DNA from: Cryptomeria japonica
Lineage: Eukaryota > Streptophyta > Pinopsida > Cupressales > Cupressaceae
Direction: 5' to 3'
Assembly (NCBI RefSeq): GCF_030272615.1
Contig: NC_081410.1
Coordinates: forward strand, 288,237,957 to 288,301,956
DNA length: 64,000 nt
Shown piece after piece: positions 48,715 to 59,757 of the stretch. Numbering within the stretch: position 1 is the stretch's first letter; the number at the start of each line of letters is the position of its first letter. The position numbers and the translations under genes were made by a program. Under the pieces are notes generated by a model. That model searched no databases. It was not told the DNA's origin and saw only the letters and a list, made by a program, of their open reading frames with translations.

Positions 48715-49168
48715 TTAAAGTTTTTCTTCATTCTATCTTTTTGTTTTCCTGATTACTGTCAGAATTGCTCTTTGTTGAAAAAAGACAGAGCTTTGTAACC
48801 AAGGAAAAGATAGGTTGTATATCCCACCATGTGTATACTAACGTTATTTTTCTCTCCAGGGTTAGAGTAGAAAACTTTCTTTTGGTGCTATTAAAAAGAA
48901 CAAAACAAATTCTTTTCCTTCATAAATTGCTATGAGGATTAAAAATGAATACCATGCCTATGTAGAATAGAAAATCATTGCAATTGAAGGATTAAAATAA
49001 TTTTGTTTTACGTGTCTTTGAAGTGATAGGTATTATGCTCTCCCCTTCAATGGGTGATCAAAAAACCAGACTCTCTTCTTTTATGCTTTAATTTAATTTA
49101 TGTACTTACATCCTTTAGAGGGCCTACCTTCACGAGTTTCCCTTAGTGGCCATTAATGGTTGGTGTGA

Positions 49169-49173
49169 AGGGT
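49169..49173. repeat. Target-site duplication of solo LTR (left)
   Basis: AAGGG, identical to 50044-50048. Confidence 0.92.
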
Positions 49174-50043
49174 GTTGGCATTATACACTTAGATGAGAAT
49201 AGTTGATGTTGTCATTGATGGCAACCAACTGGTAACATGGTTCACAGGTTACACTAACAATAAACATCATCTACCAGCACCGGCAGCCACTACAACTTTG
49301 TTCTCACCGGCATCCAGTCTACACCAACAATAGTTCATACCGGCACTTTAAGCCGACTCGAAATAATATTGTTTTGTATTGTAATTATATTTGTATAGCC
49401 GACATGATGTATTGTAAAGACTCATATATGTATGAGATCTTGTAGTTCATTATGAAAGGTAATTAGGAAATGTAAGGAAGTGATATATGAGATGTGATAG
49501 GTTATGATAGCGAATGCACTGTATATGCATTTTGATGTAATTATCTTATGAGCGAATAAGAGCATATTAGAGCAAAGCAAGGTTTATGGAAGAGATATCA
49601 GATAGAACCTAAACTGGTACTGAATCTAGCATTGTAGATGCTATATTGAAGTAGTACATTATTATTGGATCTAACCATCCATTTGTAGTCAATGAGACTC
49701 CATTTTTGTACTGAGCAGTGAGCTCTAGGCTATTGGCCTTCCTACATGTGCAGGCCCCTATTGTACAAGTAATATTTATTCATATTGGCCAGTGAGTAAA
49801 TATTGTGGGTCACAAATCCCACCAAGGTTTTTCCCCTACCGGGTTTCCTCACCAAAAATATTTGTGTTATGGTGTGTATTGATGGTTGTACTTTTGTTTC
49901 TCATTACTACATTACTATTTGTTTACCGGTATATTAATTTGGGTTATAAAGCTACAAACAAGTTTAAATATTTCATCTACAAGTTAGACACTGATTCACC
50001 CCCCCCCCTCTCAGTGTCTTTGGGAATGATCAAGTATCTAACA
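49174..50043 (+). repeat. Copia solo LTR (870 bp)
   Basis: Starts TGTTGGCATT, contains the GTGGG/CCCAC stem-loop (49805-49822) and the C-rich GATTCACCCC tract, and ends ATCTAACA. It is flanked by AAGGG on both sides, with no internal element sequence. The homologous stretch of Tat-A (36500-36520, minus) reads through without it. It is therefore a solo LTR left by recombination between the two LTRs of an inserted element. Confidence 0.95.
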
Positions 50044-50048
50044 AAGGG
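50044..50048. repeat. Target-site duplication of solo LTR (right)
   Basis: AAGGG. Confidence 0.92.
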
Positions 50049-50464
50049 AATGAGCCAAGTGAGTACAGCTAAAGCCAACATTCTAACTCACTCTAATCAA
50101 ATCACTTTTTGAGATGAAAATCTCTTGGGATGAAGCATATTTGAGTTTATCTCATATTGAGCACTTCGTAGGGCCTTGAAGTCTCAATCATGCTTGCATG
50201 ACTACATCTTGCTTGGTACTTTGTTGGGATATGGGCCTCAATCACGCTTGCATGACTTAAGAGAGTATCTTTGAATGGAAGCCTGATTAAAAACCATAGC
50301 AATAGAGGCCTAACCGAGTCAGTAACCAGACACTTGGATTATCACAGTGAAAGGGTGCGTAAGAATCCACCCCCAAGACATTCATCATATATCTCCCAGG
50401 ATAACGGTCCAATTGAGGAGTGATCTTCTTTGGTCTAAAAGGATAACAGATCAAAAAGGCATCT

Positions 50465-50528
50465 CAAAAGGAAGCCATCAGACAATTGGATGAAAAGACC
50501 AAAGCAGAGTTTTTAGATCCTCGTTAGA
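50465..50528 (+). pseudogene. Remnant of leader ORF1 copy 1 (Tat-P)
   Basis: The plus strand encodes SQKEAIRQLDEKTKAEFLDP, matching the C-terminal part of the Tat-A ORF at 35254-35589. The rest of that copy is missing. Confidence 0.6.
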
Positions 50529-50589
50529 GTCCTTAAAGCAAAAAAGTCATTCCTAGGTTGCAAATAGTCTGCATCATAATCTTTAGCAT

Positions 50590-50856
50590 ATGGGTCTAAA
50601 AGGAAACAGCGAATTTCCATTTGAGAAACTCAATCTTGGGCCAAACAACATTCAATTAGAAATAATTGATAGTCTAAATATTCTTGTTGAGGAATTGATA
50701 GTTGATCAAGAACAATACGACATAGTCCAAGTTGTCATAGATGATGAAGTTTGGAAGTTAGTACAAATTGACATCGAACTTGAAAATAAAATCAAAGAAG
50801 AGGCAGAACTAGAAGCATTTTGGCAATATGCTGAAAACCTTTTCCGAAATCATTAA
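50590..50856 (+). CDS. Leader ORF1, copy 2 (Tat-P), intact 88 codons
   Basis: An open frame with MGLKGNSEFPFEKLNLGPN, LEIIDSLNILVEELIVDQEQ, YDIVQVVIDDE and IKEEAELEAFWQYAENL. It pairs one-to-one with 34932-35198 of Tat-A, where it has two stops. It is very acidic, predicted helical at the C-terminus, and lies 143 bp before gag. The position matches the extra ORF1 of Ogre-type elements. Function unknown. Confidence 0.5.
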   Translation: MGLKGNSEFPFEKLNLGPNNIQLEIIDSLNILVEELIVDQEQYDIVQVVIDDEVWKLVQIDIELENKIKEEAELEAFWQYAENLFRNH

Positions 50857-50999
50857 TAGAAAGTCTTCACTCATAGATTACATTGTCTTCATTTTAGTCT
50901 TTAGAAAGTCTTAGAAGCATACCTAGCTACATTTATTTAAGTCTTGCATTTGTATTTTAGAGAGTCTTAAAGAGTCAAGATCATGTTGGAATAACATTC

Positions 51000-53201
51000 A
51001 TGCCATTAACGCGTGCTCAAAAGGCAAAACATCAAATGGAACTTAACAACAATCCTTCGGATAACCCAACTTGGAATATGAACTTGCCCACAAATCAACA
51101 AACTCAAGGTCAAAGACCCGCAACCTTATCAACAAACACAAACAAGATGCCTTCCATTGATGAAATACAACATAATCTGACAAAAGAAGAATTGGAAGCA
51201 TCCCAACAAGATCCTACAACGTTTATGATTCTCAACACTCTCATCAACAATGATAGAGACATATATCTCACACTCTTAGTCCAAAATGGGGCCAAATTAC
51301 CTCTAGGGGTGGATATTTCAGCTATATTGCCGCCAGGTGTGACACTGAAACAAAATGATCCTCAAGTACCTATTGTTACACAAACTCAAGCAACACTTGC
51401 TACATCAACCCAGGGTGTATCTCAAAATACTCAAGTTACTACAACTTCAGCACCGTCAACAGTTGCATCAGCAAGTACTAATGTTACATCTCAGACAATT
51501 CCCAGTGTAACAACACAAGCTACAATAGCTCAAAACCCTTCTTCAACAAGTATAACTCAACATTAAATTTCAGTTGGATCCACCTACAGTGGCCAAAATG
51601 TGAATCAAGGGATAACTAGCTCAACTAAACCAAATGTCAATACACAATTTGCATACTTTACACCATCTGGTGGGATTTATGGTACACAACTACATGGCCA
51701 GTCCACATTTAAACAAGCTCAAAGATACTCCAACACTATCCCTTTTGTGGGAAACACTCATCAAGTCAGTACACCATTGATGCAAACAGAGATCATGACT
51801 CAAAAAATGGAGAATCTTTAGAAACAGATGACCAGTATGAAAATAGTCAATGATAAAAAGAGCTATACAATGGAGGACCTTCGTCCATATCCTTTTGACA
51901 AATAGTTATACATGTCACCTTTTCCCTTGCATTTTGAAACTCCAAGATTCGATAAATATAGAGGGAAAAGTGATCCTTGAGATCATGTCAGAGAATTATT
52001 CATGGCATGTATTGAGGTAGCCCACGATGATACATACTTAATGAGGTTATTTTCCAAAAGTCTTGGAGGGACAGCATTGGAATGGTTTTCACACCTCCCA
52101 CCTAAGATAGCTTCATGGGGTGAATTGGTTGAGTTATTCATATCAAACTTTGCATTCAATATAGATAATCCAGTTACCTTGATGGATTTATGTGCAACAA
52201 AGAAAAAGGAAGGAGAAACCTTTGCTACATTCTTGCAAAGATGCAGGGGCTTATACCACAGATGTCTTAGTCACATCCCTAAAGTTGAGCAAGTGGACAT
52301 TTTCAATGAAAATCTTGTACCTCAAATTAAGTATCCATTACAAATGCAATGCCTAAACAATTTTAAAGACATCACGAAAAAAGGCATCAAGTATGAAAGA
52401 GGCCTATTAGACCAAGGGATACTAAAATACCACAAATATAATGGGTCAACCATAAGTACAAACAATGAAAGGCCAAAATTTTGGCCTAGGAACAAAAATG
52501 TTACAAGTGATGGAGTTGTTGATGCTCGTGTTGTGAATAGAGCTCAACCAACAGTATCTCTACAAGGACCATTTGATTTTTCTAGTAAGAATCAAACTCA
52601 GATAAGAAACACTAATGCAATTCAGTCAACCAATCCAAGACCACCAAGGGTAGGTGCACCCAGAAGAAACTTTACACCCCTTGGTGAACCTACTAAGTCA
52701 ACACTCAAAAAGTTAATACAAAGTAATGCTATAAATCTACCAGAAGCTAGACCATATGAACTAGGTCCATTCAAGCCCGCTTGGTGGAGTGGGAATGATT
52801 TCTATGAATACCACCACAATAAAGGTCACAAGACAAGAACTTGCTACAAACTGAGGAACCACATATAAGATCTCATTGATCAAGGCAATATTGCTATGGA
52901 TGCAAATAAGACACCAAACATAGATCATACCATCTTCAAGGATCCCTTTGTCAAGAATGACAAAGGAAAGGCTTCTAGTTCCAATGCACAAAACAATACT
53001 GCCAATTATACTAATGTCGCATTTGATTATGCAATAAACACACTCAGTGCAAGAAATGACATAGTGGCTACAATCACAATAAATCCCACAAGCAGAGATT
53101 GTGCTATCATCACTAGAAGATCAAAGGTCATATTGCAAGGGTTACCTTCAAATCCCCCTTTAATAACTAGCAATTACAATATGGTGGATCAGTTGAAATG
53201 A
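51000..53201 (+). pseudogene. Gag of Tat-P
   Basis: Start ATG 51000 (MPLTRAQKAKHQMELN). A Thr/Gln/Ser-rich N-terminal region (51000-51566) and a linker (51600-51821) precede the capsid (about 51900-52400) with CIEVAHDDTYLMRLFSKSLG, ALEWFSHLPP and KEGETFATFLQRCRGLYHRC. A basic tail ends in WWSGNDFYEYHHNKGHKTR followed by TCYKLR, the post-capsid His/Cys motif. A linker at 52896-53201 leads to protease. Three stops and frame changes break it. It is better preserved than Tat-A's gag. Confidence 0.88.
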
Positions 53202-53390
53202 ACTCCAACTCAAATTTCCTTATTTGAGTTACTGTGCATCTCGCCAGCTCATAAGGCAGTCCTTGACAAAGCATTACAAGATTCAGTTGTTGTCGTACAT
53301 ATTGATGAGAACACATTATAATCCACGGTTGGAAACTTGGCGGCTTCAAAGGTCACATTCACTGAGCAAGATGTACCTACAGACTGATCC

Positions 53391-53830
53391 ATGGATAATG
53401 ATCTCTTACACTTGGAAGCTTTTATTGACCAAAAGAAAGTTCGAAGAGTACTTATAGATGGTGGAGCTGACCTTAACATATGTGCGTTGCATTTGATTAT
53501 AGCTTTAGGATATTCTGAACATTATATTGATTCTACCAAGAGAATCAATATCAAAGCTTATGATGATGAGGAACGCCCTTCTAAGGGTGTGGTGACTTTG
53601 CCAATATAAGTGGGACCAGCTACAACAGATATCACCTTTTGGGTCCTAGAAAGACAGTTGGGATACAACATGTTGTTAGGCCGCCCATGGATACATTCCA
53701 TGTAGGCAGTACCATCAACTTTTCACCAATGTGTTAAGTTCCCATATAATGGCATTGAGATCACCGTTCATGGTGACCCAAACCCTTTTTAACATTGCAA
53801 CTATTTAAGGGAAAGCACAGATAATCAAGT
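53391..53830 (+). pseudogene. Aspartic protease of Tat-P
   Basis: ORF 53391-53609 has the active site VLIDGGADLNICALHLI (D-G-G-A) and RINIKAYDDEERPSKGVVTL. After a stop, YNMLLGRPWIHSM and HGDPNPF follow. The order matches Tat-A. Confidence 0.82.
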
Positions 53831-55249
53831 ACCAAACAATCAGGTAGCTCCACTTCACTTACAAATGGAGTCATTAACAATCACAGAAAAATAGAATAAT
53901 ACACCTACCACATCTTCTTTTCAGATCAAGGAGGTTGGTTGTGGGGAATATTCCATTTCAAGTACCTCAAATGATAGACAATTATCTCTTTCTCCTAGGT
54001 ATTTTGGAAAGCCTGAGAACACATTGATGAAAATAGATAAAGGAAAAGAGATAGTAAAGTACTCATATTCATGCTCTTTCATTAGATGGGGAGACTTGCA
54101 AGAAGAATCTCTAAATGAAGATGTGAATCAGTGGATATATAGAGAAGAAGATGACATGATAATACCCAGTTACCTTCTAGACCAGTATGGCAATGGTTTC
54201 AAGATGCTATAAAAACATGGGTACGATGGTACCATAGGATTGGGATTAAAGAGCAAGGTAGATTAGACCCCTTTTTACCACATGAAAATCCAAAGAATCA
54301 AGGTCTAGGCTATAAACATGTACCAAAGATAACAGAGGCAAGACAACATACACTAGATATACTTAACAAACCTAGACTACCATCAGAGTACATACCTCAG
54401 AATTAGTTATCAATGCGAGTATTTCCCCTTCATCTCAGAGAAGCAAGAAAGCACCAAGATCTCCTAGTATGGAATCAAATGGTGAAGATATGAGGCAATT
54501 TTTACAAGAAACCAACACAGAATCATCTAGAAATATAGTACCTGAAACATCTACACAAGAAAACATGGTAACAAACATAGACTTAGCACCAGCAAATGAG
54601 CCTAATCCTTGGTTGTTGTCAATACTTTTGGCAAGGGAAACAACTCAGGCTCCTCCCTTTGAGTAAGATGAAGAAAGACTGCAATGACTAATACCAGGCT
54701 TAAGAAGGATATCCACCATACAAAGGAGGTCCACAAATCTACAACAAACTCAGTTACAAAAACAAGAGGAAATAAGTGACATAGCCTTAGAAAGTGAAAC
54801 ATACATAGGAAGTGTGACAGATTCTCACGACTATGAATTCCTATCTGATCATGATGACAACTCACAAGAAATTGATGATGAAGATATATCAGATCATCCA
54901 AATAACCAAGTATGCATGTTATCAAGATCTTTTACAATAGAAGGGAACAAAGACTTACCCCTTAGACATTCATATTTGATTGATTGGGGGAAAGAAGGGA
55001 AACCAACTCTAGACTAGTTTCAAAATGATGAAGCCATAGCTGATTTATTGGGTGCAAGGAATGGATTCCCTTATGATGATCACAAGGTTGGTTTTGCGAT
55101 AGATTTGGATAGAACTACATATTTTGGAGAAGCAAGCTCCTCTTCAATTCAAGATAATGACAATAAAACATAACACGCTTCTCATAACAGAATGGACACT
55201 CTTCTATTGATAAAGAACAATAAACTTTATTGGTAGAAGAGACCGAAGA
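53831..55249 (+). pseudogene. Protease-RT linker of Tat-P with G-patch
   Basis: A G-patch-like segment (54190-54345) reads HGYDGTIGLGLKSK, then after a shift RLDPFLPHENPKNQGLGYKH. An acidic linker follows (54469-54666 and 54814-55017, with DSHDYEFLSDHDDNS) and LDRTTYFGEASSSS (55080-55140). It then breaks into the RT/RNase H deletion near 55255. Confidence 0.65.
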
Positions 55250-55265
55250 AAGCAACATTGAATAT

Positions 55266-55760
55266 GTTGACAGAAAATCCATCAAATGACATATCTTAGC
55301 AAACCAACTTGCAGAGGCACCCCTACAAGACAATCATCTGATGGTGGTAGATTTTCCAGATGAATTAGTATTTTCAGTATCAACACAAACAAACTGGAAA
55401 CTATACTTTGATGGGTCTCACATGAATCATGGAGTAGGAGCAGGAATTCTATTCATTAATCCTCAAGGAGATTCCATTCGCAAATCATTTAGGATCAACT
55501 TCCCTTGCACCAATAACATTGTTGAATATGAATCCCTGGTGATAGGACTCCATACTACACAACAATGGAAGATCATAGAAATACAAGTCTTCAGAGACTC
55601 ACAACTCATTATTAACCAAATCAATGATGATTACTGTAAAAAATATGATAAGATGACACCCTACAAACAATTGGTGGATGAATACAAACAATAATTCACC
55701 AATGTAACATTTGAACAAATACCAAGAGCACAAAACAAGGTAGACGATGCAATGGCAATA
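55266..55760 (+). pseudogene. End of RNase H and archaeal-type RNase H of Tat-P
   Basis: It begins with the last residues of RNase H (ANQLAEAPLQDNHLMVVDF), then the aRNH ORF 55341-55694: WKLYFDGSHMNHGVGAG (Asp at residue 24), CTNNIVEYESLVIGL (Glu 62) and VFRDSQLIINQI (Asp 86). All three carboxylates expected at the active site remain. It lies between the deleted RT and the integrase. Confidence 0.85.
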
Positions 55761-56059
55761 GTAGGATCTCTCTTGGATATGCCTAACAATGGGACTCACT
55801 TTGACTTTCAAGTGGAGCAACTCATTGTGCCAGCTTATGAAATATCATCCACTAAATATGTATGTATGATAATAGGACCTGAGTCCCCATGGTACAAAGA
55901 TATATATGCATACCTTCATGATCAATATATACCTCTTGATCTTTCATGAAATCAAAGAAAGGCACTCATCCGACAATCATCAAGATATTCAATCATTGCT
56001 GACACTTTATACAGAAAGAGTGTAGATGACACCTTTCTCAAATGCCTCAATGTTGAGGA

Positions 56060-57144
56060 AGCACAAATCACCCTAAGAATTCCATGACGGCATATGTGGA
56101 GCACATTCTTCTGGACCAACCCTAGTAAAAACATTGTTATGAACAGGTTATTATTGGCCTAAAATAGAAAAGGATGCTTACAAGTATGTCTAAAGATGAA
56201 AACAATGCCAAATACATGGAAACCTAATCCATGCACCTTCTCAAGATCTTTAGCCAATAACATCACCATGGCCATTTTCACAATGGGGACTAGGTCTTGT
56301 GGGGAAAATACACCCTACCTCCTCCAATGGACATAAATTTATACTCATAGATACTGGGTACTTTACCAAATGGGTTGAAGCAATCCCGATGACCTCCACA
56401 ATAGGAAAACAAATAGCTGAATTCATTTTGAATTACATCATTTGCAAATATGGAGTCCCCATGTGCATTGTAACTAACAACGAGCGACCCTTCAAAAATC
56501 AAGAAGTGAGTAAACTTGGCAAACAATTTCAAATCCAACAACGTTTTGTGACACCCTACTATCCCCAAAGCAACAGTCAAGTAGAGGCAACAAATAATAT
56601 TATTTTAAAAAATTTAAAGAAAGTTGTCAATGACACTGGACGAGATTTGCATCTTCAACTAAATCCAGCAGTATGGGCCTATTGAACTAGTGTCTGCACA
56701 GCCACTAGTGCCACACCTTACTCTTTGGTTTATGGTTCAGAAGCTATTTTTCCTATCAAGGCAGAATTTCCATCATTAAGACTCTCTCTGAAACATATTA
56801 TATCAGAAGAAGACTAAAGAGTAGCACGGTTGCAAGAACTAGAATTCCTAGACCAAAAACATAAAAGTGCACTAAATCACTTACAAGGATATCAAAATAG
56901 AATGAGAAGAAGCTACAAAAAAATAGTAAACCCATGTTTCTTCGAGGTAGGAGATATCATTCTTAACGAAAATCATAGGAATCTCGCTGAATGCAAAAAA
57001 CTAGGAAAGTTAGAGCCTAATTAGTTAGGTCCTTTTGTTATAACCAAAGTAGTTGGAAATGGCACTTATCATTTGCAAACAATGGAGGGAGATCCACTCC
57101 CCGATCCCATTAACAACATGCATGTAAAAAGATATTATATCTAA
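56060..57144 (+). pseudogene. Integrase of Tat-P
   Basis: Zinc-finger remnant (GICGAHSSGPT, TGYYWPKIEKDAYKYV, near 56085-56200). The core ORF 56299-56685 has LIDTGYFTKWVEAIP (first Asp, residue 18), IVTNNERPF where the second catalytic Asp is Asn (residue 60), and QVEATNN with the Glu at 96. The spacing of 35 between positions 60 and 96 is kept. The C-terminal part (56830-57141) ends GDPLPDPINNMHVKRYYI and TAA at 57142-57144. Inactive. Confidence 0.88.
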
Positions 57145-59757
57145 AGGGTCGGGTTTTAATTAGAATTTACTTTTTGTACTTTCATATCATTTTGAAAGCA
57201 TTGCATCTCATATAGTTGCCTTTATTAATGCATCGTATTTATAGCATGGCATTGCATCAATAACAGAGGATGATTGTCTGAGTTATTCACCTATTTGCAC
57301 TAAAAGGAAAGAAGGTAGTCTCATTTCCTAGATACTTTATCATAAGTCTTTAGAAGGCCTTTAGTCATTCATTTTCAATGTCACCTTGTCATCGAGCTTT
57401 ATGTATGGTTGTGTAGACATTTCATTATTGAACCTTGTTACTCAAAATCTAACAATTTCTATATCTCACACATTAATCGATAGCTCTAAGTCATTACAGA
57501 TACCTAGTAGATCATGTGGCTAGTGAAAAATCCAAAATTCTACTTCACTGCCATTGTAATTGTCATACCCATGTAGGTTTCATTACTTACAAGTCAAGGT
57601 AAGAAAATAAAGAAAAGAAAAGAAAAATACTATGCCAATATCCATCTCAAGGCAAAATAAACAATGATAGATTATTGAAATATCACGCATACAAGTGCGA
57701 CAATAAAAGCTTGACTATGTGAACATGCAAATAACTCCATCAGGAATATGGATGCCTGCTAGCAATGGAGAAATATTTGAGAGATTACAGTGCATAACCT
57801 TGTCAGAGCCCTAAAAGCTTGTTGGCAGCAAGGCTCTATCTAGGATGCTTTTGAAGTTAGAATAACTCACGTAGCTAGCCACATAGGATTCCAAGGGTCT
57901 TTGATGGTTATAAGAGTCAGAATGAATTCAAATGCACATGCATTGGCAAAAGAAGATCAAAGTTTCAAGAATTAATGGAGAAGTTTTCCATGCCTTCATT
58001 CATAAATCTTGGCTACAGAGTGTGTTAGATTGGATGGTCTAAAATCTTTTAAGAACGGATTGATCTCCTATCTTTGAAATGTTTCACACCTTCAATTCAA
58101 TCAGTGCATTTTAGAATGAGGTGCACACACAGTCATCCTTGTTTGAATGGGTACTGCATCTTCATATCGCATACTGCATCAATATAATTTGGATTTGAAA
58201 AATTAATTGTCTCCAACATATTATGCAGATCATCATGTCATACAAGTTTGCATACTTGGGGGCATAATTGAAAAAATCCTAAAAAATCCTAAAACGTATT
58301 GAAAAAATCCTAAAAAATCACAAAAAGTCCTAAAAAAAATAAAAACATTCAGATAAAGTCCTGAAAAAATAAAAAACAATCAGATAAAGTCCTAAAAAAT
58401 CAAATCATTCAGATAAGGTCCTAACAAAATCAAAAAATTCAGATAAAGTCCTGTAAAAATCCTAAAAATTGCAAAAAGCCCTGAAAAAAAAATCAAAACA
58501 TTCAAATAAAGTCTTGAAAAAATTAATCCAAAAAAATATTCAAATATCAATCCACAAAATACAAAAACATTTAAAAATCAATTTAAAAACTTGCAATAAA
58601 TTGTCTCACAAGAATCAAACACCCTAGCAAATATCCAACAAACACTCCGCACAAAGTTAAACAAAAGATACGACTATCTTGTCAAAACATCTGCAATCAA
58701 GCTGATCAACTGTCTAATCTATTGAATCTCTATCAAACTATCAATGTGATCAACATCTTGTCTTAAACAGAATTGGTACACTCGAAACCAAACAGGTCAG
58801 TCTTAAACGAGGTCCAAAACTTCTGAAATGAGACATTATCAAAATCACTCAGACATATCAAAACAAAAACACAGTCAGTCCAACTACTGAGTTTTGTCTA
58901 TTTTAGTTGAATCTTTTTCTCAATTTGGCGAAGATCATTGCTTTTAGCTACTCAAGGATGTCCAAAAAAGTGACTAGAGGAGTCGTGATGGGCATGATCC
59001 TTTTCTTTGTTTGTTGTTTGTGGTTTGAACCAACGAAGTTTCGGCACAATTGTGTTGTGGGTGTCTATGATAAGTACATTCACTCTATGAATACCGCACA
59101 TACCTCGACTCCCAACATAATTTCTGAAATAGAGGGTTCATTCCTTGTTTTCTATGTGTTTGTTTCTTGCAATGATATATCTATACATTTTGGTTCCTCA
59201 TACCCTAGTGTAATAAGTTCCATTGTTACATAATAAGGCTCAATGATGATAATGTATTGCACTAAGCAACAAAGACTTTCTCATCAACGTTTTATCAATC
59301 AAGTTGATTTTATCAATTCTATTTCTAGAATAAATATAGGTTAATTCAATTAGTTCATCATTTCTTATCTATTTTCCATCTAACCACTAACATTTCTTCC
59401 AAAATTCACAAATTTTCAACACCTATTTTGACACAACAAAAACATCACATTGAGATCATTTTTACACATTCACATTTTTCATAACATTTGCATTGTCACA
59501 AGCATTTCACTTAGGCAATTTTAGATCATTATCGCACATAGATTCATTCCTCATTAAATAAAGAAACATTCCATTTACTGCATCATATCACATTCACATT
59601 AGTCACGTCATCAAATAAGCATAAAAAGAAAAAATGTTAGATCATAGAATGCACCATCAAATAAGGCATAACTCATCACAAAATAATGCATCTCATATAT
59701 CTCATCAATGTGTCAAAATACATCATATCTATGATACATCAACAATAACAAAGCATC
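57145..59757 (+). other. Tat-P 3' region, non-coding
   Basis: It aligns with 24825-27405 of Tat-A. It contains the conserved block at 58907-59050 and an A-rich minisatellite at 58267-58520. No credible gene. Confidence 0.6.
58346..58520. repeat. ~30-bp minisatellite of Tat-P
   Basis: CAGATAAAGTCCT-type words recur at 58350, 58381, 58410 and 58440 with A-rich spacers, then decay. It corresponds in position and in part in sequence to 26075-26331 of Tat-A. Confidence 0.8.

Noticed and set aside
58907-59233. 108-codon hydrophobic ORF
   Set aside because: Only its first part is conserved with Tat-A, and flanking frames diverge; kept as a conserved block, not as a gene.
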